Positions 24,655-34,554 of a stretch of DNA of 64,000 bases are shown here, one piece after another. The notes under the pieces are model-generated. The model was not told where the DNA came from. It saw only the letters and a list, made by a program, of their open reading frames with translations, and made no database searches. Numbering within the stretch: the stretch's first letter is position 1; each line of letters begins with the position of its first letter. The stretch spans positions 2,691,607 through 2,755,606 of the forward strand of contig OZ035964.1 of assembly GCA_964034945.1 (NCBI GenBank), in the 5' to 3' direction. This DNA is from Chrysopilus asiliformis. Taxonomy: Eukaryota; Arthropoda; Insecta; Diptera; Rhagionidae. A program made the position numbers and the translations under genes.

Positions 24655-24807
24655 CCACAATAGAAAATTATTCAGCTTCATAAGGGCCTCCAAAATGTCA
24701 GGGAAAAAAACTATCGCTTGGGAAAAATTCAGAAAAAAATTACTACGTCAAACGCCTTCAAAATTTTCACATAGAAATTGCTCGGGGGCCCGTACCAGAC
24801 GCCCCTA
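24655..24807 (+). repeat. Spacer-S-like sequence
   Basis: Contains GGCCTCCAAAATGTCAGGGAAAA followed by a TACTACGTCAAA block. It aligns in order with spacer S after the 72-bp arrays (32930-33010 and 36870-36950). The homology resumes past the satellite remnant as AAGATTTTCTTATCTAGAAA near 24978. Confidence 0.65.
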
Positions 24808-24891
24808 GTCATTTTTGGGTGCTCCGGGGCCTGGCGATTTTTGGGTACTTCGGAGCCTGTAGCAGCACCCCTCACGATTGGTGGGTGCTCC
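24808..24891 (-). repeat. Remnant of A-type 41-bp satellite at right arm
   Basis: Two to three partial A monomers (GGGTGCTCCGGGGCCTGGCG and GTAGCAGCACCCCTCACGAT). They mirror the first monomers of the left array, where 2491 pairs with 24891. They are cut off from the main right array by 1.44 kb of unrelated sequence. Confidence 0.85.
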
Positions 24892-25117
24892 GCAAAAAAA
24901 AATACTGCGTGGAAGAGCTGTCCTAAAATTGAGGAGAAAACTTTCAACGTAAAAAATGACTTTAAAATTTAGACAAAGATTTTCTTATCTAGAAAACTCT
25001 TAAGAAAATTCGGGGAAAATATCAGTTGTGAAAAAACATCTTGAGAACCGTTTGAGATACGAAAAACCCATTAAAACAAAACATGGACCAAACTTTATAT
25101 CCTTTAAATTTCGTTAT

Positions 25118-25347
25118 ATTAATTTTTTCCCAAAAGCGCATCGGTTTCGAGAAACTTTTCAAAAAAAAAACTGTTGATTGATACCCGTTATAACGATTTT
25201 CGTAAAACTTATTTACAAAAAAAATCTACACGCTAGGTCAACGCGACCTCGAGTTATTTAAAATACGTAAAACAGACAGACCGACAGATGCACGGACATC
25301 CTCATAATTTTACCTGAAATGTATTTCGTACTACCTGCCCCGGTTAT
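25118..25347. mobile_element. 230-bp segment present only in right arm
   Basis: The left arm reads TTTCGTTATTGAGTC without interruption. Here the same sequence is split, with TTAT on both sides (25114-25117 and 25344-25347). This fits insertion with a 4-bp target duplication, or a deletion in the left arm between TTAT repeats. The segment starts ATTAATTTTTTCCCAAAAGC and ends CTACCTGCCCCGG. It has no terminal inverted repeats and holds a GACAGACCGACAGATG stretch common to insect repeats. It could be a short non-autonomous element, but the class is unknown. Confidence 0.6.
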
Positions 25348-25537
25348 TGAGTCGGTCTCCGTCATGAATATAGAAGAGGAAAGTAAAAAAGAGGGAAACA
25401 GACTGATATTGCACGGTGAAAATGTCATGGTGAAAACCGCACGGTGGAAATTTCGTGTTGGAAGTGACAGACGGACGGAAATAAAAATCTTTTCTCATCC
25501 CGGCGATTGTTTCGATGCGTTAAAAACGGCATACTAA
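25319..25537 (+). CDS. Hypothetical 72-residue reading frame, right arm
   Basis: Mirror copy of the left-arm frame at 2075-2299. The last 65 residues are the same, but the first residues come from the 230-bp segment, giving a new start at 25319. The product is charged and protein-like, with no recognised family. Coding status is unproven. Confidence 0.22.
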   Translation: MYFVLPAPVIESVSVMNIEEESKKEGNRLILHGENVMVKTARWKFRVGSDRRTEIKIFSHPGDCFDALKTAY

Positions 25538-26252
25538 ATGAATATAGATTCTCATATAGAGTATAAAAACATGCAATGGTAGGAAGGTAAGCTGAAAGGG
25601 TCGGTTTTCTTTGCTTTTTTAATTGGAAAATTTCATGATTTAAACAAAAATATAAGCATTAGATGGGAGGGTATGATATGGGAAAACAAAAGAAATGAAA
25701 AGAGAAAAGAAAATCTTTTTGTCGTTACATTAAATTTTCCACAAATTGTGTAAGTCCCAAATACCAAGACGCTGCAGAAAAAACCAATTTCCGTTACAAA
25801 AATTACAGAAAATTCTCTAAGACCAAAAAATCCCTAATTTCAAAGGACATACAAAAGAGTTTCTTTTTCAAAAAATAGTCGCAAGTTTGAAATCTTGACT
25901 TTTCATACCAGAAATATTTTTGATTTAAATAAATAAAAAATAAATATAGTTAAAAAAAGTTACACTTAAAAAGACTCACATAATGGCGGCGGTATTTGTT
26001 CACGATGGTCTCTTACTGCATGAAGATCTTCCAACGTTGTTCAGCCGCCTTTTTTCAGGAACTAACACTTTATATTATACCTGAAATATTAATATTAATT
26101 AAAACACACGCGACGCGCACTAAAAATGCCCTGCTCTCACAATTATTATTATAATTTAATTTTATTCTATTCTCACTGATTTTTTGCTCACTTATTGAAA
26201 AAAGACCTTCAGGATTATTTTCATAGAAAAAAACACGAAACGTGAGCTAAAT

Positions 26253-26626
26253 TTAAACACACACTAATCTGAAATAGAAAGAAAAGATTTTTGTCATTCA
26301 CTGTCGATACTTAAAGAGATTTGGGAAAGGATTTTAATAAATCATTTTAACAACGACAATTAAATTGTAGTTAAAAAAATACTTTAAAGTACTCACCCTT
26401 TTGATAGCAGGAACAAGGCACGAGCTTCCATCTCTGTTGTTCTTCCAGGTTGATTCCTGAGTCGCAGAATCGCGCGAATACCTAGCGCTGGCGCGGATCC
26501 AAAAACGCTAACGCGGAAATAACGAGTGCGCACACGACTACCGAGGCCGGACAAAAAACAGTACACAACTTTCCCGAAAGGTTCCCCACCCCCCATGTTT
26601 TTCCTGAACGCCACAAAAGGCGTCAT
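26253..26626 (-). CDS. Hypothetical small spliced frame, right arm copy
   Basis: Exact mirror of 986-1359: ATG at 26626, donor after 26397, acceptor so that the second exon starts at 26268, stop at 26253-26255. The splice sites are strong but no family is recognised. A diverged paralogue of the same exon pair lies only 3 kb away (29154-29427). Confidence 0.25.
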
Positions 26627-27695
26627 GGTGGAAAAGCGTACGCAATGAGAATAAAAACTAATAAGAAAACTCACCCGAAGACAACATTTATAATTTTTGC
26701 GAAGTGCTTTTATGAATTACTCCTGGAACTTGCAAGTCAAGCAATAACCACGGAAACTATCTGTACGAGGGATACAAGTCGCGTCAGCTGTCCTGTACCT
26801 CGCGCACAGTTAGCTCTTAGGTTTCTGCCAGACTCAAAAGAATCGCTATGGGGAGCACGGGCCGAGGAGCTTTCCAGAAACTACCAAAACGAATAACGCA
26901 AGTCGCACAAGACTCCAAAAATCACCAGGCTCTTAACCAATTCAGAGAGTCCTGTGCGGCTTGAGTTACGCGTCCCGGCTCTTTCCGGCTAGCCACGCGG
27001 CTGTCCACCCCTCTTTGGAGCTTTTCGTCAAAGCAGAAAAGTGATAGTGACGAAATTACGAACGCAAAGTTTAACAGGATATTAGAAATTCAAAGAAAAT
27101 TTGGGAAATTCGAATGCCCTGACAAAATTCCAAAAACGGTCAAATATGACAAAATCACCACTGTTTTAACAGCACCAAAAAACACGTAGCCGCATGAAGG
27201 CCCTACATGCGACCGCAGTCCGTATAGATATGGAACCAGAAATGAGCAAAAAACAGTACTCCACGGACCTTTAGAATGAGTAATGACCCATTCGCGGCTC
27301 CGATGGCACTGCCTCCACTTTTCCTGGCATTCGATGATAAACTAATAAGACTACTCTACATTAATTTCGACCGTTTTCGAGAAGATTGTAATGAAATTTA
27401 TAACTGAATCGCGACCAAGTACGGTTAAGGCCAAACAGCCTATTTTTGAATATATCCCGAAAGATTCGGACGAGGGCCTCTTTCGTGCAAACCTTTTAAT
27501 TACGATTCGACCAGAACAGGAAAGCAAAAGGTACTCCACGGACCTTTAGAACAGGTAATGACCCATTCGCGGCTCCGATGGCACCTAATACCCCCGATCC
27601 CAGTATAAATAACGCGACTCTAAGTATTTAACCGTAACTTGGAACTATCCTCCCAACTTTTAACCCAAGACTTCATTTTTGCTTTTAAGAAAATA

Positions 27696-28028
27696 GCTTT
27701 TAGGAATTACTCCTGGAACTTGCAAGTCAAGCAATAACCGCGGAAACTATCTGCACGAGGGATACAAGTCGCGTCAGCTGTCTTATACCTCGCGTACAGT
27801 TAGCTCTTCGGTTTCTGCCAGACTCAAAAGAACCGTTATGGGGAGCACGGGCCGAGGAGCTTTCCAGAAACTACCGAAACGAATAACGCAAGTCGCGCAA
27901 GACTCCAAAAATCACCAGGCTCTTAACCAATTCAGAGAGTCCTGTGCGACTTGAGTTACGCGTCCCGGCTCTTTCCGGTTAGCTACGCGGCTGTCCTCCC
28001 CTCTTTGGTGTTTTCCATCAAGCAGAAA
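27696..28028 (+). repeat. Direct, older copy of part of the right arm
   Basis: About 330 bp match 26707-27041 in the same orientation, starting at GAATTACTCCTGGAACTTGC. I count about 14 differences in 325 bp, so identity is near 95%. The copy is clearly more diverged than the two arms are from each other. Confidence 0.9.
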
Positions 28029-28154
28029 GGGAATATTGGTAAAAACTTGGACGATGAAATTGCGTCATCATTAAAAGGCGTACATGGGAGGAATATAAAC
28101 TATTCAGAAATATTGTCCGTTTGTTATGATACAAATACGGCAATAGAAAATTAG
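28029..28154 (+). CDS. Hypothetical reading-frame fragment
   Basis: An open frame that starts within the arm copy (27951) continues past its end and stops at 28152-28154. The part outside the copy reads as ordinary protein (for example NLDDEIASSLKGVHGRNINY). No family is recognised. It could be a remnant exon, because no upstream splice acceptor is obvious. Confidence 0.2.
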   Translation, partial: GNIGKNLDDEIASSLKGVHGRNINYSEILSVCYDTNTAIEN

Positions 28155-28343
28155 GAAAATAGATGAGAGGGGGAATTTATATTCTTATGTGTAAAACAAG
28201 GATAAAATTGATAAGAAACTTTAACGAGTTTCTAATGAACTCTAAAATTATGCAAGAATAGATGACGAGAAAAAATTTTCTCATATTGAAACTCAATCAA
28301 GGGAAATTTGCGACTGAAAATTTGTTGGTACGATTTACGCGAC

Positions 28344-28523
28344 TCGAGCGCTTTCACGAACACGAGCGCTTAAGCCGATACGAGCGCCAACGAAAATACG
28401 AGCGCTGACGCGGATACGAGCGCTATCACGACGACGAGCGCTTAAGCGGATAGGAACGTTAACGCGGATACGAGCGTTAACGCGGATACGAGTGCTATCA
28501 CGAACACGAGCACTTATTTTGTA
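28344..28523. repeat. 18-bp minisatellite
   Basis: Ten units of 18 bp with consensus ACGAGCGCTNACGCGGAT, starting at 28344, 28362, 28380 and so on. The units vary most in their second half (TTCACGAAC, TAAGCCGAT, GACGCGGAT). It is GC-rich and CpG-rich within AT-rich flanks, and stays open as a 6-residue repeat on the minus strand, which I regard as incidental. Confidence 0.92.
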
Positions 28524-28624
28524 TCGCGGCGGGCCCAACGGAGGGTAAATCGATTGAGGTGATCTGAAAAAAATATATATTGTAGACTATGGATAGATAT
28601 AAGAATATTTTAAAATGAACTTAT

Positions 28625-28888
28625 TTACAAAGTATTAGCTGTTTTATAAATGATCCGATCAGATAAATTCTCATACAAATTCGTAACCCAAATTTCATCT
28701 GGATTATGATTTGATTTGCTTTCTGGATCAATGAGAAATAAAAAAAATTCGCTCGGCGTGTTTCTGAGCTTTTTGACTTCTATTTCATAGGTGTGTGTGG
28801 ATATTGAATACTTTTTCCGCCACAAATCTAGACAAACAGAAGCTTTTTTTCTAGCTGGTATTTGTATAGCTTTTCTCGATCTTAAAAG
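28625..28888 (-). CDS. Hypothetical protein-like exon or short gene
   Basis: The frame is open from 28888 (after a stop at 28889-28891) to TAA at 28625-28627, up to 87 residues. There is no ATG near the beginning, so it is more likely a terminal exon than a complete gene. Composition is protein-like, with IQIPARKKASVCLDLWRKKY followed by a moderately acidic tail (DPESKSNHNPDEIWVTNLYE). A possible acceptor is CTTTTAAG at its 5' edge. I do not recognise the family. It is the most convincing unassigned coding candidate between the palindrome and the 72-bp arrays. Confidence 0.35.
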   Translation of the reverse strand, partial: LLRSRKAIQIPARKKASVCLDLWRKKYSISTHTYEIEVKKLRNTPSEFFLFLIDPESKSNHNPDEIWVTNLYENLSDRIIYKTANTL

Positions 28889-29153
28889 TTATTGCCACGA
28901 TTCGTTTTAACATAACCTAAAAACAAATTTAAACCCACAATAAACGTTAATCTAAACATTCATATAACGATCGTGATCGGATCATTAAAAAAACCGCTGG
29001 ATTGTCAAACACTTATGACGTGGAAGGCAACAAAAAAAAATTCTAAAAACCGACAAGAATATTGCAAGTTTTTATTAATTTAAATTCATGTAAAAAATTT
29101 GTAGAAAATTTATTTAGCTTGAAGAGCAAAAGGGATACTAATAAAAGACTCAC
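28889..29153. other. AT-rich stretch, no feature seen
   Basis: No repeat match or reading frame of note. The sequence contains several homopolymer A and T runs. Confidence 0.4.
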
Positions 29154-29427
29154 CCTCAAAGGCAGCTCCAACGACAGTTTCCTTATGAAAATTTCGTTGC
29201 GGCCACATAAAAATTACGAAAAACGAAAGCGAACACTTTTTAAAACACACTAATCTGAAATAAAAAGAAAAGATTTTTGTCAGTCATTGTCGATACCAAA
29301 ATGATTTTGGAATGGATTTTAATAAATTACAGTAAAAGTGTTTTAAATGAAAAATATTACAAAGTACTCACCCTTTTGATAGCCGGAAAAAGACACGAGC
29401 TTCCCTCTCTGTTGTTCTTCCAGGTTG
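29154..29427 (-). pseudogene. Diverged paralogue of the arm exon pair
   Basis: Homologous to 26263-26450 of the right arm. The upstream exon-like part (about 29427-29372) ends in the same TCAAAAGG|GTGAGT donor. The second exon-like part starts after TTTCAG at 29254 and ends in GAGG|GTGAGT at 29154. Unlike in the arms, joining the two parts leaves the frame open across the second exon (33 codons), because a two-base difference removes the stop. It could be part of a real spliced minus-strand transcript or a decayed copy. The product is unknown. Confidence 0.3.
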
Positions 29428-29509
29428 AAAAAAAATCTTTCTCAAATAAAATACATTTTAAAATATCAACAAATATATATCGAGATAAATCCTACTAATA
29501 AAGGCTAGA

Positions 29510-32500
29510 AAAGGTCTCGGAAATATTTTTCCTACTCAGAACAAGCGAGTAAAAATTCGAGAAAAATATTTCCCGGGTGGAAAAGGTTTCGGAAATATTT
29601 TTCGTACTAAAAACAAGCCTCTAAAAATTCGAGAAAAATATTTCCCGGATAGAAAAGGTCTCGGAAATATTTTTCCTACTCAGAACAATCGAATAAAAAT
29701 TCGAGAAAAATATTTCCCAGATAGAAAAGGTCTCGGAAATATTTTTCCTACTCAGAAAAATCGAAAAAAAATTGGAGAAAAATATTTCCCGGATAGAAAA
29801 GGTCTCGGAAATATTTTTCCTATTCAGAACAAGCGAGAAAAATTCGAGAAAAATATTTCCCGGATAGAAAAGGTCTCGGAAATATTTTTCCTACTCAGAA
29901 CAAGTGAGTAAAAATTCGAGAAAAATATTTCCCGGATAGAAAAAGTCTCGGAAATATTTGTCCTACTCAGAACAAGCGACTAAAAATTCGAGAAACAATT
30001 TCCCAGATAGAAAAGGTCTCGGAAATATTTTTCCTACTCAGAACAATCGAAAAAAAATTGGAGAAAAATATTTCCCGGATAGAAAAGGTCTCGGAAATAT
30101 TTTTCCTACTCAGAACAAGCGAGAAAAATTCGAGAAAAATATTTCCCGGATAGAAAAGGTCTCGGAAATATTTTTCCTACTCAGAACAAGTGAGTAAAAA
30201 TTCGAGAAAAATATTTCCCGGATAGAAAAAGTCTCGGAAATATTTGTCCTACTAAGAAAAAGCCCCTAAAAATTCGAGAAAAATATTTCCGGGATAGAAA
30301 AGGTCTCCAAAATATTTTTCCTACTAAGAACAAGCCTCTAAAAATTCGAGAAAAATATTTCCCGGATAGAAAAGGTCTCGGAAATATTTTTCCTACTCAG
30401 AACAAGTGAGTAAAAATTCGAGAAAAATATTTCCCGGATAGAAAAAGTCTCGGAAATATTTGTCCTACTAAGAAAAAGCCCCTAAAAATTCGAGAAAAAT
30501 ATTTCCGGGATAGAAAAGGTCTCCAAAATATTTTTCCTACTAAGAACAAGCCTCTAAAAATTCGAGAAAAATATTTCCCGGATAGAAAAGGTCTCGGAAA
30601 TATTTTTCCTACTCAGAACAATCGAATAAAAATTCGAGAAAAATATTTCCCGGATAGAAAAGGTCTCGGAAATATTTTTCCTACTCAGAACAAGCGAGAA
30701 AAATTCGAGAAAAATATTTCCCGGATAGAAAAGGTCTCGGAAATATTTTTCCTACTCAGAACAAGCGAGAAAAATTCGAGAAAAATATTTCCCGGATAGA
30801 AAAGGGGTCTCGGAAATATTTTTCCTACCCAGAACAAGCGAGAAAAATTCGAGAAAAATATTTCGCGGATAGAAAAGGTCTCGGAAATATTTTTCCTACT
30901 CAGAACAAGCGAGTAAAAATTCCAGAAAAATATTTCCCGGATAGAAAAGGTCTCGGAAATATTTTTCCTACTCAGAACAAGCGAGTAAAAATTCGAGAAA
31001 AATATTTCCGGGATAGAAAAGGCCTCGGAAATATTTTTCCTACTAAGAACAAGCCTCTAATCATTCGAGAAAAATATTTTCCGGGTGGAACAGGTCTCGG
31101 AAATTTTTTCCTATTAAGAACAAGCCTCTAATCTTTCAAGAAAAATATTTCCCAAGTGGAAGAGGTCTCGGAAATATTTTTCCTATTAAGAACAAGCCTC
31201 TAATCATTCGATAAAAATATTTTCCGGGTGGAAAAGGTCTCGGAAATATTTTTCCTATTCAGAACAAGCCTCTAAAAATTTGAGAAAAATATTTCCCGAA
31301 TAGAAAAGGTCTCGGAAATATTTTTCTTACTCAGAACAAGCGAGTAAAAATTCGAGAAAAATATTTCCCGGATAGAAAAAGTCTCGGAAATATTTTTCCT
31401 ACTCAGAACAATCGAATAAAAATTCGAGAAAAATATTTCCCGGATAGAAAAGGTCTCGGAAATATTTTCCTACTCAGAACAAGCGAGTAAAAGTTCGAGA
31501 AAAATATTTCCCGGATAGATAAGGTCTCGGAAATATTTTTCCTACCCAGAACAAGCGAGAAAAATTCGAGAAAAATATTTCCCGGATAGAAAAGATCTCG
31601 GAAATATTTTTTCTACTCAGAACAAGCGAGTAAAAATTCGAGAAAAATATTTCCCGGATAGAAAAGGTCTCGGAAATATTTTTCCTACTCAGAACAAGCG
31701 AGTAAAAATTCCAGAAAAATATTTCCCGGATAGAAAACGTCTCGGAAATATTTTTCCTACTCAGAACAAGCGAGTAAAAATTCGAGAAAAATATTTCCCG
31801 GATAGAAAAGGCCTCGGAAATATTTTTCCTATTCAGAGCAAGCCACTAAAAATTCGAGAAAAATATTTCGCGGATAGAAAAGGTCTCGGAAATATTTTTC
31901 CTACTAAGAACAAGCCTCTAATCATTCGAGAAAAATATTTTCCGGGTGGAACAGGTCTCGGAAATATTTTTCCTATTAAGAACAAGCCTCTAAAAATTCG
32001 AGAAAAATATTTCCCGGATAGAAAAGGTCTCGAAAATATTTTTCCTATTCAGAACAAGCGAGTCAAAATTCGAGAAAAATATTTCCCGGATAGAAAAGGT
32101 CTCGGAAATATTTTTCCTACTCAGAGCAAGCATCGAAAAATTCGAGAAAAATATTTCCCGGATAGAAAAGGTCTCGGAAATATTTTTCTTACTCAGAACA
32201 AGCGAGTAAAAATTCGAGAAAAATATTTCCCGGATAGAAAAGGTCTCGGAAATATTTTTCCTACTCAGAACAAGCGAGTAAAAATTCCAGAAAAATATTT
32301 CCCGGATAGAAAACGTCTCGGAAATATTTTTCCTACTCAGAACAAGCGAGTAAAAATTCGAGAAAAATATTTCCCGGATAGAAAAGGCCTCGGAAATATT
32401 TTTCCTATTCAGAGCAAGCCACTAAAAATTCGAGAAAAATATTTCGCGGATAGAAAAGGTCTCGGAAATATTTTTCCTACTAAGAACAAGCCTCTAATCA

Positions 32501-32885
32501 TTCGAGAAAAATATTTTCCGGGTGGAACAGGTCTCGGAAATATTTTTCCTATTAAGAACAAGCCTCTAATCATTCGATAAAAATAGTTTCCGGGTGGAAA
32601 AGGTCTCGGAAATATTTTTCCTATTCAGAACAAGCGAGTAAAAATTCGAGAAAAATATTTCCCGGATAGAAAAGGTGTCGGAAATATTTTTCCTACTCAG
32701 AACAAGCCTCTAAAAATTTGAGAAAAATATTTCCCGGATAGAAAAGGTCTCGGAAATATTTTTCTTACTCAGAACAAGCGAGTAAAAATTCGAGAAAAAT
32801 ATTTCCCGGATAGAAAAGGTCTCGGAAATATTTTTCCTACTCAGAACAAGCGAGTAAAAATTCGAGAAAAATATTTTCTGCTTGA
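29510..32885 (+). repeat. 72-bp satellite array 1
   Basis: About 47 monomers of 72 bp. Landmarks: AAAAATTCGAGAAAAATATT, TCCCGGATAGAAAAGGTCTC, GGAAATATTTTTCCTACTCA and GAACAAGCGAG. Variation is mostly in the GCGAGT / GCCTCT / TCGAAT segment. Eight-monomer (about 576-bp) higher-order copies are visible, for example 31811 and 32386. The length is a multiple of three, so any stop-free frame stays open for many units. Confidence 0.97.
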
Positions 32886-33167
32886 AAAAGCCTCTCAAAT
32901 TCCATAGACAAATTTTTTTTCGTTTATAAAAGGCCTTCAAAATATCAGGGAAAATTTTTACCGTTTGGAAAAGGCCTCCAAAAATTCCGAAAAAAGTTTA
33001 CTATGTCAAAATTGCCTTTAATCTCAATTTTAAAGAAGATTTTCTTATTTAGAGAACTCTTTGGAAAATCCTAGAAAAAACTATTTTGTGCAGAAAACCC
33101 CCTAAGAAAAATCGAAAATTTGTTTCAAGTTCTAAATTCGTACTTTTTTTAATTAAAAAGTCAATTT
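32886..33167 (+). repeat. Spacer S, copy after array 1
   Basis: Begins at the last monomer with GAAAAAGCCTCTCAAATTCC. It contains the landmark AAAATATCAGGGAAAATTTT, then TACTATGTCAAAATTGCC and AAGATTTTCTTATTTAGAGA. It is nearly identical to 36823-37103. Confidence 0.9.
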
Positions 33168-33492
33168 TTTTTCCATAAAATAACTTAGAAAAAATACCTG
33201 CAGGAGATGCAATCGATTGGGTATAAGAATTGCGATAATTTAGATTATTCCAGACTCAGAAGTTCCCTTTCTCGAACCCTTCTAGCCCTGATTCCGAACG
33301 AAGGATTTTCTAGCGCGGTGCATGATGTGCATGACGTCATCCGCGGAGCCACACACGCACCCACACACCAAGGTGTCCACCGCACAACTGGTGGTCACCT
33401 GTCGCCCTCCAGCATGTGCGCCCACCTCCCACCCTCCCACCCACCAACCCAGCGACAGGCTGTTGAATCGAATTTTACACAGGAATAGAAAT
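33168..33492 (+). repeat. Array-boundary module C, copy 2
   Basis: Starts TTCCATAAAATAACTTAGAA. It contains TTCTCGAACCCTTCTAG, a palindromic TGACGTCA at 33332-33339 and the ACACACCAAGGTGTCCACCG block, and ends with a CCCACC-rich tail and GCGACAGGC. High identity to copy 3, lower to copy 1. Confidence 0.92.
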
Positions 33493-33531
33493 TTTAAATT
33501 AAAATTAAGAGAAGAAAGTAAAAAAACTCAC

Positions 33532-33613
33532 CTGCTAATATTTACTTTATGGTCACTGTTCCGTATGGAATTTCTCTCGTACTAATTTACATCTCAAAGG
33601 AAAAACGTTAAAT
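33532..33613 (-). pseudogene. Decayed copy of the exon at 39318-39395
   Basis: Bounded by a good acceptor (TTTTTTTCAG) and donor (GCAG|GTGAGT) on the minus strand. It aligns with 39318-39395 over the GAGAG-AATTCCATACGGAAC core. In the matching frame, the TGG codon of the 39-kb exon is TAG here, so the frame is broken. The surrounding residues (ERNSIRN) are conserved. Confidence 0.45.
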
Positions 33614-34554
33614 CTGAAAAAAACAAAATATTGTCAACATTTTATTCATTACTTAAAAAGATCTTAAAGATATAGCTTCTAGAAAATTCAAAAAAAATCT
33701 TGTTTAGAAAATGTCTCGGAAATATTTTTCCTTCTTAGAAATTGCTTCTAAGGAATTCAAAACCAATGTCCAAAAAACATTTCCAGTCAATTCTGCTAAC
33801 AGGATATTAAAAAAAAACAGGACAATAAAAATCAATGACTCCAGAAAGCGCCTCCCTTTTTCCCCCAAAAGAATTTTTGACGATTTAAAGAAAAATTTCA
33901 CTTCCTTGGGCTAAGATTTTCCCACAAAATTTTAATATTCAAACAATAATTAAATTATAGCCTGCACTCTTACTCTTGTAAATATTTAAAACACAATTAA
34001 GGGTGGATTTAATATTGAATCCCATATTTTTGCAACTTAATTTACTCAGAAAATTTTTTCCTGCCTTTTTTGTTTCCAATTCCCTAAAAAATCCCACTTT
34101 CACTGCACAATTTTCAATCACAAACACCAAAAAAGTAATTATAGATTATTAAAAAAAAAATTTCAGGTGCGCCAAGAGGCTTTTTCGCGGTTTAATGGCA
34201 TTAATCATGCGCGAAATTTCTGATATCGGAAGCCATTAAAAAGGACCACATTCTCCACTCGACGACTGTAGCGACACTGACGAAATTAGATGGTATTACT
34301 GTGCGAGGCGTTCAGGGTTTGGAAAATATAATTTCTGTTTCGAGAATTTCTTTTTCCTGTCTGTCCGGGATTTTATTTATATAAATTTTCTTTTTGGAAA
34401 AAAAAATTTCCAAGAATTTTCTGAGTGGAATTTTCTCCGATTTTTTTATGATGGAAATTATTTATTTCAAAGGATTTTTTTCAAAGGGAATTTTTTTCCA
34501 ATTTCCCCGAGAGGTTTTTTTCCAATTTCCCCGAGAGGGAGAAAAAAAATCTCG
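33614..34554. other. AT-rich inter-array sequence
   Basis: No coding frame or known element is recognised. A region near 34160-34310 is less AT-rich and contains GCGCGAAATTTCTGATATCG and a minus-strand ATGGCTTCCGATATC start-like motif with a short frame. The end (34440-34550) has repeated TTTTTTCCAATTTCCCCGAG. Confidence 0.4.

Larger units (their letters stand above)
24892..27611 (-). repeat. Right unique arm of the giant palindrome
   Basis: Inverted copy of 1-2490. Pairing is exact over all landmarks checked, with the same reading frames in mirror position. It differs by a 230-bp segment at 25118-25347 and about two noticed substitutions. The arm ends at or before 27611 only because the left copy reaches the window edge at position 1, so its true outer end is unknown. 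Confidence 0.95.

Noticed and set aside
1..27611. Simple foldback-read assembly artefact
   Set aside because: The halves differ in array length, higher-order duplications, a 230-bp arm segment and a 1.44-kb asymmetric segment, so one half is not a copy of the other's read. A more complex misassembly remains possible.
29510..32885. CRISPR-like regular repeat array
   Set aside because: Units are contiguous 72-bp monomers without unique spacers, in an intron-bearing eukaryotic context.
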